64,000 nt of DNA from Echiichthys vipera (lineage: Eukaryota > Chordata > Actinopteri > Perciformes > Trachinidae). Shown in pieces: positions 34,795 through 47,024 of this stretch; within the stretch, counting starts at the first letter, position 1, and the number at the start of each line of letters is the position of its first letter. Below the pieces are notes generated by a model that did not search any database, was not told the origin of the DNA, and saw nothing but the letters and a program-made list of their open reading frames with translations. Both the position numbers and the translations under genes were made by a program. The stretch lies in contig OY829653.1 of the NCBI GenBank assembly GCA_963691815.1, positions 31,508,074 to 31,572,073 on the forward strand. The letters are read 5' to 3'.

Positions 34795-35160
34795 CCCTTG
34801 CTTTCCATCATAGACTCCCTAGACATTATACCTGATGTTGGATATATTTGAGTCCTTTGGATTTACAGTGTAACTAACCACCAATTATTTTTTTTATCTA
34901 TTTTTTTTATGTTGGGCTTTTGGTTTCGCTTTTGTTTGTTCCTGTTTGTATTATAATTTAAAATGTTTTGTTTTTTCGCCCCTTCGTATTGCGTCTGTCA
35001 CCTAGGAAAAGCTGGCATCAGGGGGTCGGATTCCACATAGGGGATAGAGATGGTTTTTGCGAGGGGGAGGGAAGAAAAAAAATGTCAGCACTGTTTCATA
35101 TTTTTATGTGTCTCTATATTGTGTACACTTTGTTTGGTTGGTGCTCAGTAAAACAATAGT

Positions 35161-35629
35161 GTGATGAGTGAACAGCAGGCTAAATAACTGGAGCTATCAT
35201 GGTTCCACAAGAGCCAATCGAGGCGAAGCAAACAAACAATAAAAAAAAGTGAATAACTATAAATATAATCTTAGGCCACTGACCCACTCAACTACGGCCC
35301 TGCATCAAAGGTGCAGAGCCGCGAGCCTGCTGCGTTGGAAAGAGTGGAGCCACTGAGCTGCCCCCGAGCACCTGAAGTTGAAGTTAGTTTCCCCTGCTCA
35401 AGTTTAAACACACCACTTTGACTTCCAGTTACATTTGATATGAATGTCATGTTTGCTATAGCTGATTCAGCATCAGCACTAACAGTGTGTGCATTATTTA
35501 GCCAAACGTGAAATCGCTTACTCATGATTTGTAAGAGCATGTTTCCCTTTGATCATTTTTGTTTTTTTAGTAAAGACAAGAACAGCTTCATAGAAATTAT
35601 TAAACCTGTCTGTTTGAATCCATAACATT
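35161..35629. other. Non-coding DNA between L1 and hAT relics
   Basis: A minus-strand frame (35540-35292) of 82 codons has no recognisable family and may belong to the hAT relic that ends at 35994. Nothing further is supported. Confidence 0.35.
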
Positions 35630-35994
35630 TACAGAGGGTCGCCGTTTCGCGTGCGTTACGTTACAACGCACGGCCCAGTTTTAGCTAGGACATCAATCAT
35701 TTAGATGTGATGAGCTAATCAGTACTATAAAACCACTTCCTGTCACAAATCACAGCAATGACGCTGCACAGATGAAACCAGGTGACATCCTTTACTGTCA
35801 AACTGGGAAAATAACAAATATGATAACATTAATTAGTCTAAACATAACTGCTCTGTGCGTGTGATAAATCTGTTCTGATTTTATATTTGTTATACTTATT
35901 AGATACATGGCCCTACAGTGTATTCCATGCCACCCTGCCAAGACCTCTTGCCACCGCTTTGCCACCCCATGTAGTATTTTCTAGATCCACCACT
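35630..35994 (-). mobile_element. hAT-like terminal fragment
   Basis: Read on the minus strand from 35994 the sequence begins CAGTGGTGGATCTAG, a typical hAT terminus, followed by a GGGGTGGCAAAGCGGTGGCA region. No matching left end or target duplication was found, so the element is truncated or its other end is diverged. The left boundary is arbitrary. Confidence 0.4.
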
Positions 35995-36242
35995 GGGTGA
36001 AGCTCAGCTCCGGGTCGGTGGAGAAGTCGCTGCTGCTGGTTGCTTAATACGGCCCTCTGTTTTTGGTACCGACGCATCCTTAAAAAAGATCAGGTTTTCA
36101 ACCGTAAACCCACATTAGATATCAGAGCAAGTACGTTTTACCCAGAAAAATGAACCCAGCCCAGAGCTGATAGCACAAGATGCTGCCATCCAGCATCATG
36201 AAGATCAACTCACCTCCATTGCTTTAGAAAAAATCGTTACAC

Positions 36243-36400
36243 CCCTAATTGCATCACACAGTTGCTGCAGATTTGTCGGTGCAACATTCATGATGCAAAT
36301 CTCCCATCTCCACATCCTAAAGGTGCTCTTTGGACTGTGTGGTGACTGTGGAGGCCATTTGAGAACAGTCAACTCTGGGTCATGTTGGTCACAGGCCTGT
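36243..36400 (+). repeat. 3' half of the common repeat seen at 14821
   Basis: GCATCACACAGTTGCTGCAG, then ATTTGTCGGTGCAACATTCA, AATCTCCCATCTCCACATCC and GTGACTGTGGAGGCCATTTG. In other fish genomes these words directly follow the segment that I recognise at 14821-14990. Confidence 0.6.
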
Positions 36401-36596
36401 TCTACGAAGCAGGATTTCTGTTTTAATTTGCTTCCACGGCCGTTTCACACCACCGGGGTTGTAGCTGAAAGAATAAGGCTAAACTATCATACATGGTATA
36501 AGAATACATCTAAGCAACACATTAACTTATTGGAACACACAAATGTTATTTTAGTCTATTCATGCCCTAGATGCGGCAGTGATATTAGGCTATTAA

Positions 36597-38780
36597 AGTG
36601 TTAAAGTCACCGTTCACGCTGAAGCCTACAAACACCACATCTCCTCCTACCGTGATGCTCTCCAAGCTGCCAAATCCGCCCACTTCTCCACCCTCATCAA
36701 CAGCACCAACAGGAACCCCCGCATCCTGTTCTCCACCGACAACAAACTGCTCCGGCCGCAAGACCATAACCCTCCCTCGTCACCCGACATCTGCAATTCT
36801 TTCCTCGTCGCCTTTAACAATAAAATCTCCCAAATCAACAGCTCCCTGACTGCCACTGTTGGCAACTCCTCCACCAACACCATCCCAGTCCCCTCCCCCC
36901 TCCCTGACCACCCCCCCCCCCCCTTCTCTCACTGCCTTCTCCCCCATCGACCCCTCCTACATTTTGGACATCATCTCTGCGTCCAAAACAACCACCTGCT
37001 CCCTCGACCCCCTACCAACAGCTCTAACCAAGGCCTGCCTCCCCGTCCTCATCCCTCCACCTACAAAATTGCCTCCATCACCCCCATCCTTAAAAAGCCC
37101 ACCCTTGATCCAGCTAACCTCTCCAACTACCGTCCTATCTCCAACCTGCCGTTCCTCTCCAAAACTCTGGAACGCGTTGTCGCCGCCCAACTTCACACCC
37201 ACCTCCAGTCAAGCAACCTCTATGAACCCCTCCAATCAGGTTTCCGCCCACTTCACAGCACCGAAACTGCCCTTGTCAAAGTTGTCAATGACCTCCTCAC
37301 CTCTGCAGACTCCGGTGCCCTCAACATCCTGCTACTACTCGACCTCAGCGCAGCCTTCGATACTATCAATCATTCCATCCTCCTCGAAAGGCTGCGCCAG
37401 CAGGGTGTTGAGGGCACTGCCCTCGACTGGCTCACCTCCTACCTCACCAACAGGCAACAGTTCGTCTCCCTCTCTGGCCACACATCCACCCTCTCTCCTG
37501 TTTCGCAGGGGGTCCCTCAGGGCTCAGTCCTTGGCCCCCTTCTCTTCATCTGCTACCTATTCCCCCTTGGTCACCTCATCCGCTCACTCAACCTCGAATT
37601 CCACTGCTATGCTGACGACACCCAGATCTACATCCACACCAAACCCACCCAAAATCTTCCACTCAACCACATTGAAACCTGCATTTCTGCAATAAAAACA
37701 TGGCTGTCCCAGAACTTCCTCAAACTCAACAGTGACAAAACAGAACTCCTCCTCATTGGCACCAAATCCACTTTAAACAAAACCGGACCCATCTCACTTA
37801 CCATTGACAGCTCAATCATTTCTCCCTCCCCCCTTGCACGCAACCTTGGTGTTATTGTGGACCCCACGCTCTCCTTTGATCCCCACGTCCGCTCCATTGT
37901 CAAGACCTCCTACTTCCACCTCCGCCGCATCGCCAAAATCAGACACTGCCTCTCCCCCCCTGCCGCTGAATCCCTCATCCACGCCTTCATCTCCTCACGT
38001 CTTGACTACTGCAATTCCCTCCTCACTGGCATCACCTCCCATTCCCTCCATAGACAAATGGTCCAGAACTCTGCTGCTCGCCTCCTCACTCACACCCGCT
38101 CCCGTGAACACATCACCCCCATTCTCTACACCCTCCACTGGCTCCCGATCAAACAACGCATCGACTTCAAAATACTCCTCCTAACCTTCAAAGCTCTCCA
38201 CCATCTGACACCACCCTACCTCTCTGACCTCCTTACCCCCCACCGCCCCTCCCGAGCCCTCCGATCCTCCTCCTCCCTAACTCTGACCATGCCACCTTCC
38301 AAACTCAAAACCTTCGGACACAGAGCCTTCTCTAGAACTGCACCCCGACTCTGGAACTCTCTCCCCCAGCCCATCCGAGACTCTCCATCACTCACAACAT
38401 TTAAATCCCGTTAAAAACCTTCCTTTTCTCACAAGCCTACAACCTCCCCTACCCATAACTACATTCACTCCTGTCCTCTCCCCCTGACCCCCCCCCCACC
38501 CTCCTTCCCCTCTCCTCACCCATTCAGCCCCTCCCCCTGACCCCCCCCCCCCCCACTGCTCTTCAATCCATCCCCCCACCTCTATTGTTGTACCTGTTTC
38601 TGCCTGTTTGTCTGTATCACCATTACCCCATGCCCCCTTCGCTTTGTTTCCCTGTCATCCTTGTCTTCTGTTGTTTGCCACCTGTTACATGTGTGTCTAT
38701 GTATTACCTGTCCTGCTCTGTAAGCGACTTTGGGTCTCTGAAAAGCGCTATACAAATTAAATGAATTATTATTATTATTA
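36597..38780 (+). mobile_element. 5'-truncated L2-clade LINE with ATT tail
   Basis: Starts within the linker between endonuclease and RT and runs to an L2-type 3' end: AAAGCGCTATACAAATTAAA followed by (ATT)n at 38765-38780. The 3' untranslated region contains C-rich low-complexity runs (38485-38575). L2 elements normally insert without clear duplications and none is seen. Confidence 0.9.
36603..38414 (+). pseudogene. L2 reverse transcriptase (5'-truncated)
   Basis: The frame opens with AEAYKHHISSYRDALQAAKS (linker). A shift near 36910 at a run of about 14 C moves to FSPIDPSYILDIISASKTTT, and a second shift with a small deletion near 37055 returns to the first frame. From about 37066 to 38414 it is open: PILKKPTLDPANLSNYRPIS, LLLLDLSAAFDTINHSILLE (RT box A, near 37333), GVPQGSVLGPLLFICYLFPL, the catalytic CYADDTQIYIH near 37605, LGVIVDPTLSFDPHV, LDYCNSLL and the C-terminal APRLWNSLPQPIRDS followed by TAA. 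The DLSAAFDT and YADD motifs identify the L2 clade. The long open stretch suggests a fairly young copy whose 5' truncation alone would have made it dead on arrival. Confidence 0.88.
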
Positions 38781-41700
38781 TCTATTTGATAAATTTGTCA
38801 TATCAAAGAGACACGTACAGTACATGCATACATACACACACATACAGACATACTGTAGGTCATACATTGTGAAAAATCCTCTTTCCCACTTTTTTTATTA
38901 TCTTATGTATTCACACAGTCTGATTTTTTCCCAGGTGCATCTGTGTAACTTCTCCGTATTTGTCTAATATTATAGTTCAAATATGCTGCTCTGCTGCCAG
39001 TAGACTTGTGCAGGTTTGTGATTGGTCATATGCTGCAAACCCCTCCCCTTCTTATGTCTAGATTGGGAAACCCTGGTTGACCTTCTTAGTTGAAAACTGC
39101 CATCGTGTGACTGCTAGGCGTGATTGCGGTTATTAGGGTTAGTGAAGCCAGATAACAAAAAGAGATCCTTGGTATTTTATGTTGAACTGTGACATGTTGT
39201 GTTATCTTGTTGGAGTAGCCATTTGAGTACACTGTGGTCATTTGACACGGTCAGCTAGGCAGTGGTGTATAAACAATGCTCAGTTGGTTCTAAGGGGCTC
39301 AACCTGTGCCAAGGAAATATCCCCCACAAATGACGTACATTACACCTCCAGCTCCACCACAACCACCAGCACCTCCAGCAACCTGAAACGCTAATACAAG
39401 GCAAAATGTATCCATGCTTTCACGTTGTTCTGAAATTCTGACATCTGAATGTTGTAGAAGAAATCGAGACTTATCAGACCTTTTTTTCAGTCTTCTATTG
39501 TCACATTTTGGAGAGCTGGCCAATTGGAGCCCCGGACAGGAGAGGCACCCAGTCAGTTGTAACAAATGGTTATTTGACTCACTGTTGCCTTTCTATTAGC
39601 AGGAACCAGACTGGCCATTCTGCTCAGCAAGGTACCAGCCCACCGGGATGTTTCACAGTCCTACCAGTCTGCCACACTGCTACTGGGAAATCGATCAATC
39701 AATCAGTAAGTCACATAAAATCAAATTGTTAAATGTAATCCTGACAGTTTCTTAAATGTATTAAAACAGTAATAATAATAAATATACATGTGTATGATGG
39801 AGCCTTTGGGTGCTGTCAGTACATTTGTTATTTACAAATTACTTATGATTAAGGATGAATTTCTACCCTAAAAAAATCGTCTCAAAAGACTTAAATCTAG
39901 AGCTTACGTTCCCCATTTTAAAGCAATTCAGGGGGAAACAATAGTTTAGGAGCCCTGTGAAATGAGAAATGAGAGAGAGAAAGAGAGAGACTCCCATTAG
40001 TGGTGGGGGAGAGGACTGCTGCATTTCCTCCATCAATTAGCACTGCAGCCAAACCAGAACAGTGCTGCTGATTACTGAAGGAGCCGCAGCCAGCCAGCAA
40101 ACCAGCCAGCAAACCAGCCAGCAAACCAGCCAGTCTGTCGATAAAGCAGCTTAGTTTTGATTCCGGGGTCTAGATGGATCGATGGAAAGCCAATCCCAGG
40201 TTGGAAATCAAGAAAACTCAGTGCACTCACACGTAAGCAAGACGTTAACAGTCATTAAGTATTCAGCCGGTAGCAGGACAGCTACCACCGTGGCCAGTGA
40301 GCCAATTAGCAATGCTTGTAAGAAACTTCCCAGCATGCTATCAGCAGTACAGGCAAACTAGATCTGAATAAATCACACCCAACAACAAGCAATGTGTTGT
40401 GATTGTACATTTCATCATACAATTTGCTGGATGCCGTACACTGCTAAATACATCCTGTGGTTTGGAACAGTGGTTAGGAACCCTCCGAGTGGTTACAAGA
40501 AGAAAAAAACGTTCATTCATGAGATGAATAACAGGGTAAGAAGAATCCAGAAAATGATGTTAGACAAAATCAGAATAATATATTTACACGTGTCTTACCT
40601 CTGTAATTTTCCTTTTTCTAGGCCTCTTAAAATGCGTCAGATAAAACTGAAAGAAGCCTATTTCAGGGGTCACAAGCCAAAAAGGTGGGATTATAGTGGA
40701 CTGTATGTATTTGACTAGGCAGATCCTGAAATGTTAAGATTGTGAATAGTCATCTCTACATTTGTTATTTACAAATGACTCATGAGACGAATATTAAGAT
40801 TGGGTCCTCTTTTCCTTTTCAAAGAAAATCTCTCCATTCCTTTCATTTGTCTCCCCGTTGACGTGCATCACAGCCTTCACATTAATCACCAGTCTGTCGC
40901 TCCTTTCTCTCCTCCTCCTGGTCTCAATTTATTCACATTCCTCTCTTTCCCCTTCCTTTACTGTGAATCACGCCTAATTAGGCGCTCTCTAGATCGGATT
41001 TTCATAAAAGGCTCGGGGGAAGGGGGGTTTGGTTATGACAATTATTTTTCATATATGGAACAGGGACAAAGGATAAATGGTTATTAGTATTCTGCACCTT
41101 AAAGAAAATCACCAAAAGAGCCCACTCTGATTCTGAAATTACAAAGGGACAATGTCGTTTTGAATGTGTGGAGATGTGGAGACCTGGCATACAACGGGCA
41201 CGGCCACATTATTGCACAGCTGAATGTGGCACTTGGAAAAATAAATATTGGATTTGATTATTACTGTTTATTTATTTTAGAAAATATACAACTTTTCAAC
41301 GATAAAGTATTCATATTAAACACAAGCTGAGCAACATAGACTGGGTGTTTTTCCATGCATCTGGCTCTCTTCAGTATTGGTCTCCTGCAGTAGGCTTCTT
41401 TTGTTCCAATTAGTGGCTACTATGGTTGCAAGTGCCGCACTCTTCAGTGGATCCATATCAGACGTAAAAACAGACAGAAACAAACTCCTGAAAGCAGCAG
41501 ACGTAAATAGAATATGCTAAATATTTAAATGTTTTAACTCTGTTAAAAAGTATCTGAAATGATCCTCAGAAAGATGTTATCATCAGTACATATTATACAC
41601 AAACGGAAAACAAGCATATGTTGCACACACACACACACGCATACACACACACTGCCCAGCTTTTAAGTATTGAAGAAATGAGTTTCTCCATTATTCAGAA

Positions 41701-41816
41701 TGTATGTGCCTATCGTCTTATTAAGAGCAGCAGTACTGAACAGCCTCAGGGCAGATGCAGGGGGTGAGAAAACATTGGTTTAGGTGAGGAATATCTGGTG
41801 ACGTCCCCTGTTATAT

Positions 41817-41818
<2 letters not shown>
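38781..41818. other. Unique non-coding DNA with a 12-bp tandem repeat
   Basis: No gene is supported. A short GA tract lies at 39969-39988. The block 40900-41220 includes a CCTAATTAGG palindrome (40972-40981) and is a reasonable conserved-element candidate, without proof. Confidence 0.4.
40087..40134 (+). repeat. 12-bp tandem repeat (CCAGCCAGCAAA)
   Basis: Three full units plus partial flanking units. On the minus strand it reads as LLAGLLAG. Confidence 0.85.

Positions 41819-41849
<31 letters not shown>
41819..41849. repeat. (AC)n microsatellite
   Basis: About 15 AC dinucleotides. Confidence 0.95.
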
Positions 41850-41851
<2 letters not shown>

Positions 41852-41964
41852 CACACTGATGATGTCTTCTGTCATATTTAGTCGGCTCTATTGTTTACGG
41901 CCCCCTGGACAGGGTCTCCAGATGGCAGGGTGCCTATTACTGCGGCCCCTACTGTGACGGCCCC

Positions 41965-42080
<116 letters not shown>

Positions 42081-42171
42081 TTTGTCTATGAATGTGTGAA
42101 AATGCAAATACAGAGTGAGGTGTTCACCTCCATATTTGTGTGCATTTCTGTCTATATGTCTGCAGGGAAGT

Positions 42172-42271
<100 letters not shown>

Positions 42272-44312
42272 ATGGGAAAGGGTGAGCCAGAGGCGACCTA
42301 CAGTGAAACAGCAGTGTGACATTCCTTCAAAGGCCTCATCAGAGCCTTTCACCTATAAAGGAGAGTGCAGCGTGTGCTCCTCCGGGGGATTAGCTTGGCC
42401 TCGGTCATTAGTCCTCAGCCAAATGGCCCCGAGGAGACGCTGGCTGGATCTATAGCATGAAACACATACAACACTCCCACAGCCGTATGGTGGGCCCAGC
42501 TCATGAATATCATTACATAGTAATGGAGGATATCTACCCAGGGATATATACAGGCATCACACAATATGTTTTGCTCTGCAGTCAGGATGGGTTTCAGGAC
42601 ATTAAATAAAAGTCTGTGTCTGTGTGTGTTATTTTTTTTTAAAGATTCTTGTCTTTTTGATTTGTGTGAATCAGTTATGATGTAGTTATGAATTATGTTT
42701 CTCTCAATAGGCTGCTTTCAAAAGGTCACGTCCATATTTTGCAGTTTATGAAAGTAATTAAGCCCACAAATTTAAAATAATGCTAAATGACAAGGATACT
42801 CTGGTCATCGGTGTGAAACTAAAGAAGAAAAGAAGATAAAAGGAGAGAGAAAATCTCAAATCATGGTGTTTCTTCTCTCATTGATGACAATCCTCCAACT
42901 GTGACCTTTACCACTGATCGGCACATACAACACATTGATCAGCAGAGAAGACCCGGCGTCAATATGGCAATCAATCTCTATGGGTCACTGAGGTCGGGCA
43001 GAAACAGACTGCACCTAACAGGATTATGACAAATTGGATTAAAACAGATTGGTACAGTGGTGAGTTATAACATTACTAAAATCAAGTCACTGGATGATTG
43101 GATTGGTCTGATAAAACAAAATAAAAATGGCCTTTTTCTGAAATTTAACAGGCCAAAGAATCATCAACAAAGAAAGAAAATATCAGCAGATTATTCAATT
43201 AGGAGAATAATCAGGTCTATATCTGTTTAGTTATTTGTTATACCTTTAATTTGTCTGTGTCTTTATTTCATATTGTAATGCGCAAACCACAATGGCATAT
43301 AAAAATACATTTCCTGCCTGAAAAACACCCGTTCAAGCTGAAATGTAAAATCAGTCAGATCTGCTCTGTACAAGTGACACAGTCAAGAAGTGATAAGAAA
43401 TAAGAGGGAAAGAGTGCCTTCGACAGTGAATGGTTTTCATACCCACAGAAGAACAGAAACATCTAGAGAAACTTCATGGATCGGACATGTACATCCTGCC
43501 CCCGAGTGACATATCTGAAGTGTAGAGACAATTCCTTACCTGCAGGAGAGATGACAGGACGTGCTGCGATGCTTCCTTTCATATGACACAGACACACACA
43601 GACATTTCAACAGAATGGTGCCAATAATGCATTCATCTGTTCCCCGTCTATGGAGCAGCAGTCAGGAGTGATGTCATGTCATGATATGTACCTCAAGCTG
43701 CAGCTGTATTTTTTGATTGGGAGCATTTGACTTTTAGCATTTGGATAAACAGAGGATTGAAAAAGGTAAAAGGAGACAATACAGCTTAGAGTTTAAAGTT
43801 CTGTTCAGTGAGATCATTGAGAATGTATTGACATTTATGATACATTCTATGACATATTCTATAATCTTCCTATAGTGACTTGGACTAGTTTACTCTCTTC
43901 CACCTCCATCCTCCCCTTTCTTTGCACAGCAATGCTCTCCCTCATGGTCCCCTTTCTTACTGATAAATTATTTACACAGTATGGATCTACTGAGCCACAT
44001 TGCCCAGGGGTGGAGTAAGGGGTGGGTGAGACGGGTGGCCGGGCATTTTACGAAAGCGCGAGGAAGCGAGACAAAAATGCAGCACTCTCCAAAGGTCATC
44101 ACCACCCACTGGGTCTCCTGTGATATTTTCATTATTGAGGTGGAAAAAAACCCGGCCGCTCCACCACACTCCGCTCTCTGTCTATGTGCACCACCTTCAG
44201 GCCTGCCGCTGTAATCCCCAATGGCAAAACTGTGCTAGGCATGATGGAGGGGAAAGGAAGAGGGATGTTTAGTGTGTGTGTGTGTGTATTTACGTGTGTG
44301 TGTGTTTTTAAG

Positions 44313-44492
44313 AGAGTAAAGGAGAAAATACAGGGAGAAAAGAAATTTAAAAACTAGGAAACAGAAGAAGAGGAAAGAAAGTAATTGAAAAAAAAGGAGA
44401 AAGAGCGTAGGAATATAGAAAATACAAAATTAGAGAGGAAAGGAGAGGGAACGATGGAGGTAAGAAGATAAAGGAAGGAAGAGAGGTGGGGG
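44313..44492 (+). repeat. Polypurine low-complexity block
   Basis: Almost wholly A and G on the plus strand over some 180 bp, with AGGAAAG-type words. Confidence 0.75.
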
Positions 44493-46949
44493 AGAAATTG
44501 GAGAAATAACAGACTTCATTACAGGGACATGTCTCCTGCTAAAGCCAGGAATCAGATAGGCTCTGATTGTTTTTCTTAGATACACTGTAATCTGGCTGAT
44601 CTCCAAACAGTGCTGTAGTTGGATTCTTCAGGGATGATCAGACAAAAAAATGTCCTATTACCTGCCTCCAAACAACAGCACCGAGAGAAGGAAAGATGAT
44701 AACCTGAGAGATAAAGCTTCGGATTTTTGTAAAGATTTATAAGGAATTAGATTGAGTAATAATTAGGCTTTATTGCTGAATATATATTTATTAGAAGATT
44801 ATAATTCCTGTCAGACCTACTGTATTTAACCAAGAGAACTGGTATTTCAAATGTGTATGCTTTGCTGAACTTACATGATGTTAAATGTTCAAACACAGCA
44901 CTGTAAGGTCCAATGCGTATTTGCTTTCTGGCAGAAAGTTAGATGAGAAGATCGATACTTCATATTGTTCTTTCCGTCAAATATGAAGCTGGAGACAACA
45001 GTCAGGTTTCTGCCCAAAGGTAAAAGACGGGCCTGCCAGCACGTCTGAAGCTCACTACTTAAAAAGTTATATCTTTGTTCATTAAAAAAAAAAAGTGTAA
45101 AAAAGACAATTCACAGTATTTCAGGCACACTTGCTCCTGTTTCCAGTCTTTGTGCTACGCTAGTTCTGATGTAGCCCATTGTTTAATGCAAGGGTGTAGA
45201 TTTCTTTTCAACATCGGTGAGACACATATTAACTTGGTCTGAAAGGTTTGAGCGTCGAGCACTTCATTTCCTGCAATGGGCGGATTTTTATGCTGCAATT
45301 CATAGTGGAACTGTTTTTATTTATGTAAAGGAAAACACAGGTGACAATTTCAAATACATATTGCTTTGAGGTGGCATACTGCCCCCTTCATTACCAAAGG
45401 CATTGTTGAGCATTGTAGCGGTTCTTCAAAATAAAAGCCCTTTGCTACTTTTATGTTTTGCATCCATGATTTAATGTACAAAATTGAAAGTGTCAATTCT
45501 CCCTCTGTCATAAAGAAAACAGTGTATTTCCCCAAATGTCGAACTGGTCCTGGTTCACTGGTTCACTTAGAAGTAATGCAACAGAACTTTTAAATACTTG
45601 AGGCATTTAAGTTAATGGATGTGAAATATTAAGTCTGTTCTTATAAATTCCACCTCTTTGCTTAGATTCTTCCTAATTTTCTTTTTTAGGATAAGGAGCT
45701 TTTCCAGTATATGGAAGATGGATCCATATTTTAAGTCAATGATCCACCTTGGCGTGAATGTAAGATCTTTCTAAAAACACTTTTTTACAATGGTTTTTTT
45801 TTTTTTGGGGGGGGGGGGGGTAAGTCCATGCCGATACATTTCAAATATTAATAATGTAACGATTAGGTCTACAACTGTTTGGATTAAGACACTTGTCATC
45901 CAGAGATTCTGTATTTCCAAGATCAGACAAAAAGCTGCTGAGATGCTTATATTGCCCTGTATGGGTCTTCTTTGATGCCTCATTTATTTAAAGAGATGTA
46001 CAATATATTATATAACTTTCCATTCAGTTTGAATTTTATTTACAAGTGGTGATCCAATAAACTCCCTCTGTTTAAATGTAACCTTTATAATTGCTAGAGA
46101 ATGTATCTCTGATGAAAGTCTTCAGTGTATTTTTCCTAACTCTGTTGTGACCTCATACAATAAATATAAATGACTGTGTATCATTTATTTGAGCAGATGC
46201 TGCTTAAAGAAAACAGAGAAAAAAAAGATGGAATTAATTTCCCTGTGTTGGTGATCAGGTATCAGAGTTCAGTGCTTTTCCACTATTACACACATAAATA
46301 AATACACAGAAAAAAACATCTGCCACAAAAATTGTTTGCATTCCCAAATACTAAAATAGATTCCTTTTTAATTACATGACAAGATATTGTACTTTGAACA
46401 TTTCTCATACAACCCGAAGCAATTACTGTCACTGAAGGTGTGTGAAATTGGTGTAAAAACGCTAAAGCTGACTGTTAATTAATTCTTCCTTTGAAATGGC
46501 ATTAAAACTCCCCTGAAAATATAAATCCCTAATTGCCGTAGTAAACTCTTACAGGGATGCTGAGGAGGATATAAACCGGGCCGAGCAAAACAACTTTGCT
46601 GGAACAGGTTCATCTGAAAGCTTTCATCCATTAACGTTTTTTCATTTCTTCCCCTCTGCCACGGGGCAGAGAAGCAGGCGAGTGGAGGGAAGGCGGATGG
46701 TAAAGACTTTGAATTTCACTTTCCTCAACAATCCCAGCTCTTTGCTTATTTCTCTTCATTCGACTGATCCTTTGCTGGCTATTTTCACTGTCTCTCTTTC
46801 TCCATTTGTCCTTTTATTCTGCAGCCAATCCTTTTAAGGCTTCCATTACAGGTTCAAATCATCTGATGCTCCTCTGATGCCAGCGCCTGTTGGAGCTTCT
46901 TTCAGGGCATCTATTGATGTTCTCTTTCTTTCTATGTGTGTCTCTCCCT

Positions 46950-46966
46950 CCCTCCCTCCCCCCCCC

Positions 46967-47020
<54 letters not shown>
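46950..47020. repeat. (C)n followed by (CT)n
   Basis: A C homopolymer of about 28 bases passes directly into about 22 CT dinucleotides. Confidence 0.95.

Positions 47021-47024
<4 letters not shown>

Larger units (their letters stand above)
33174..35160 (+). pseudogene. L1-type LINE 3' end, split by a hAT
   Basis: C-terminal part of an L1/Tx1-like ORF2 and its 3' untranslated region. From 33180 the frame reads WEQDLGHIEEDQWDHILELV, SSICAMHGLIQCKLIHRTYY, RLSKFYPSVTDACNRCNQSP: the L1 C-terminal cysteine-rich region. Stops and shifts follow from about 33415. The last part (33595-33682) reads WIEEVLYNLKLERLRFSPRG and DNIRN, is interrupted by the hAT element, and resumes at 34795 with PLLSIIDSLDIIPDV before a TGA at 34849. 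Removing the hAT and one copy of its 8-bp duplication makes the two sides contiguous and in frame. Endonuclease and catalytic RT regions are absent (5' truncation). The 3' limit is approximate. Confidence 0.75.

Noticed and set aside
36859..37695. 278-codon frame rich in P, S and T
   Set aside because: Apart from a short piece of true L2 frame near 36940-37055, it is an off-frame reading of the C-rich L2 RT.
40392..40718. 108-codon plus-strand frame as a host exon
   Set aside because: No recognisable domain, AT-rich, and no supporting splice sites or neighbouring exons.
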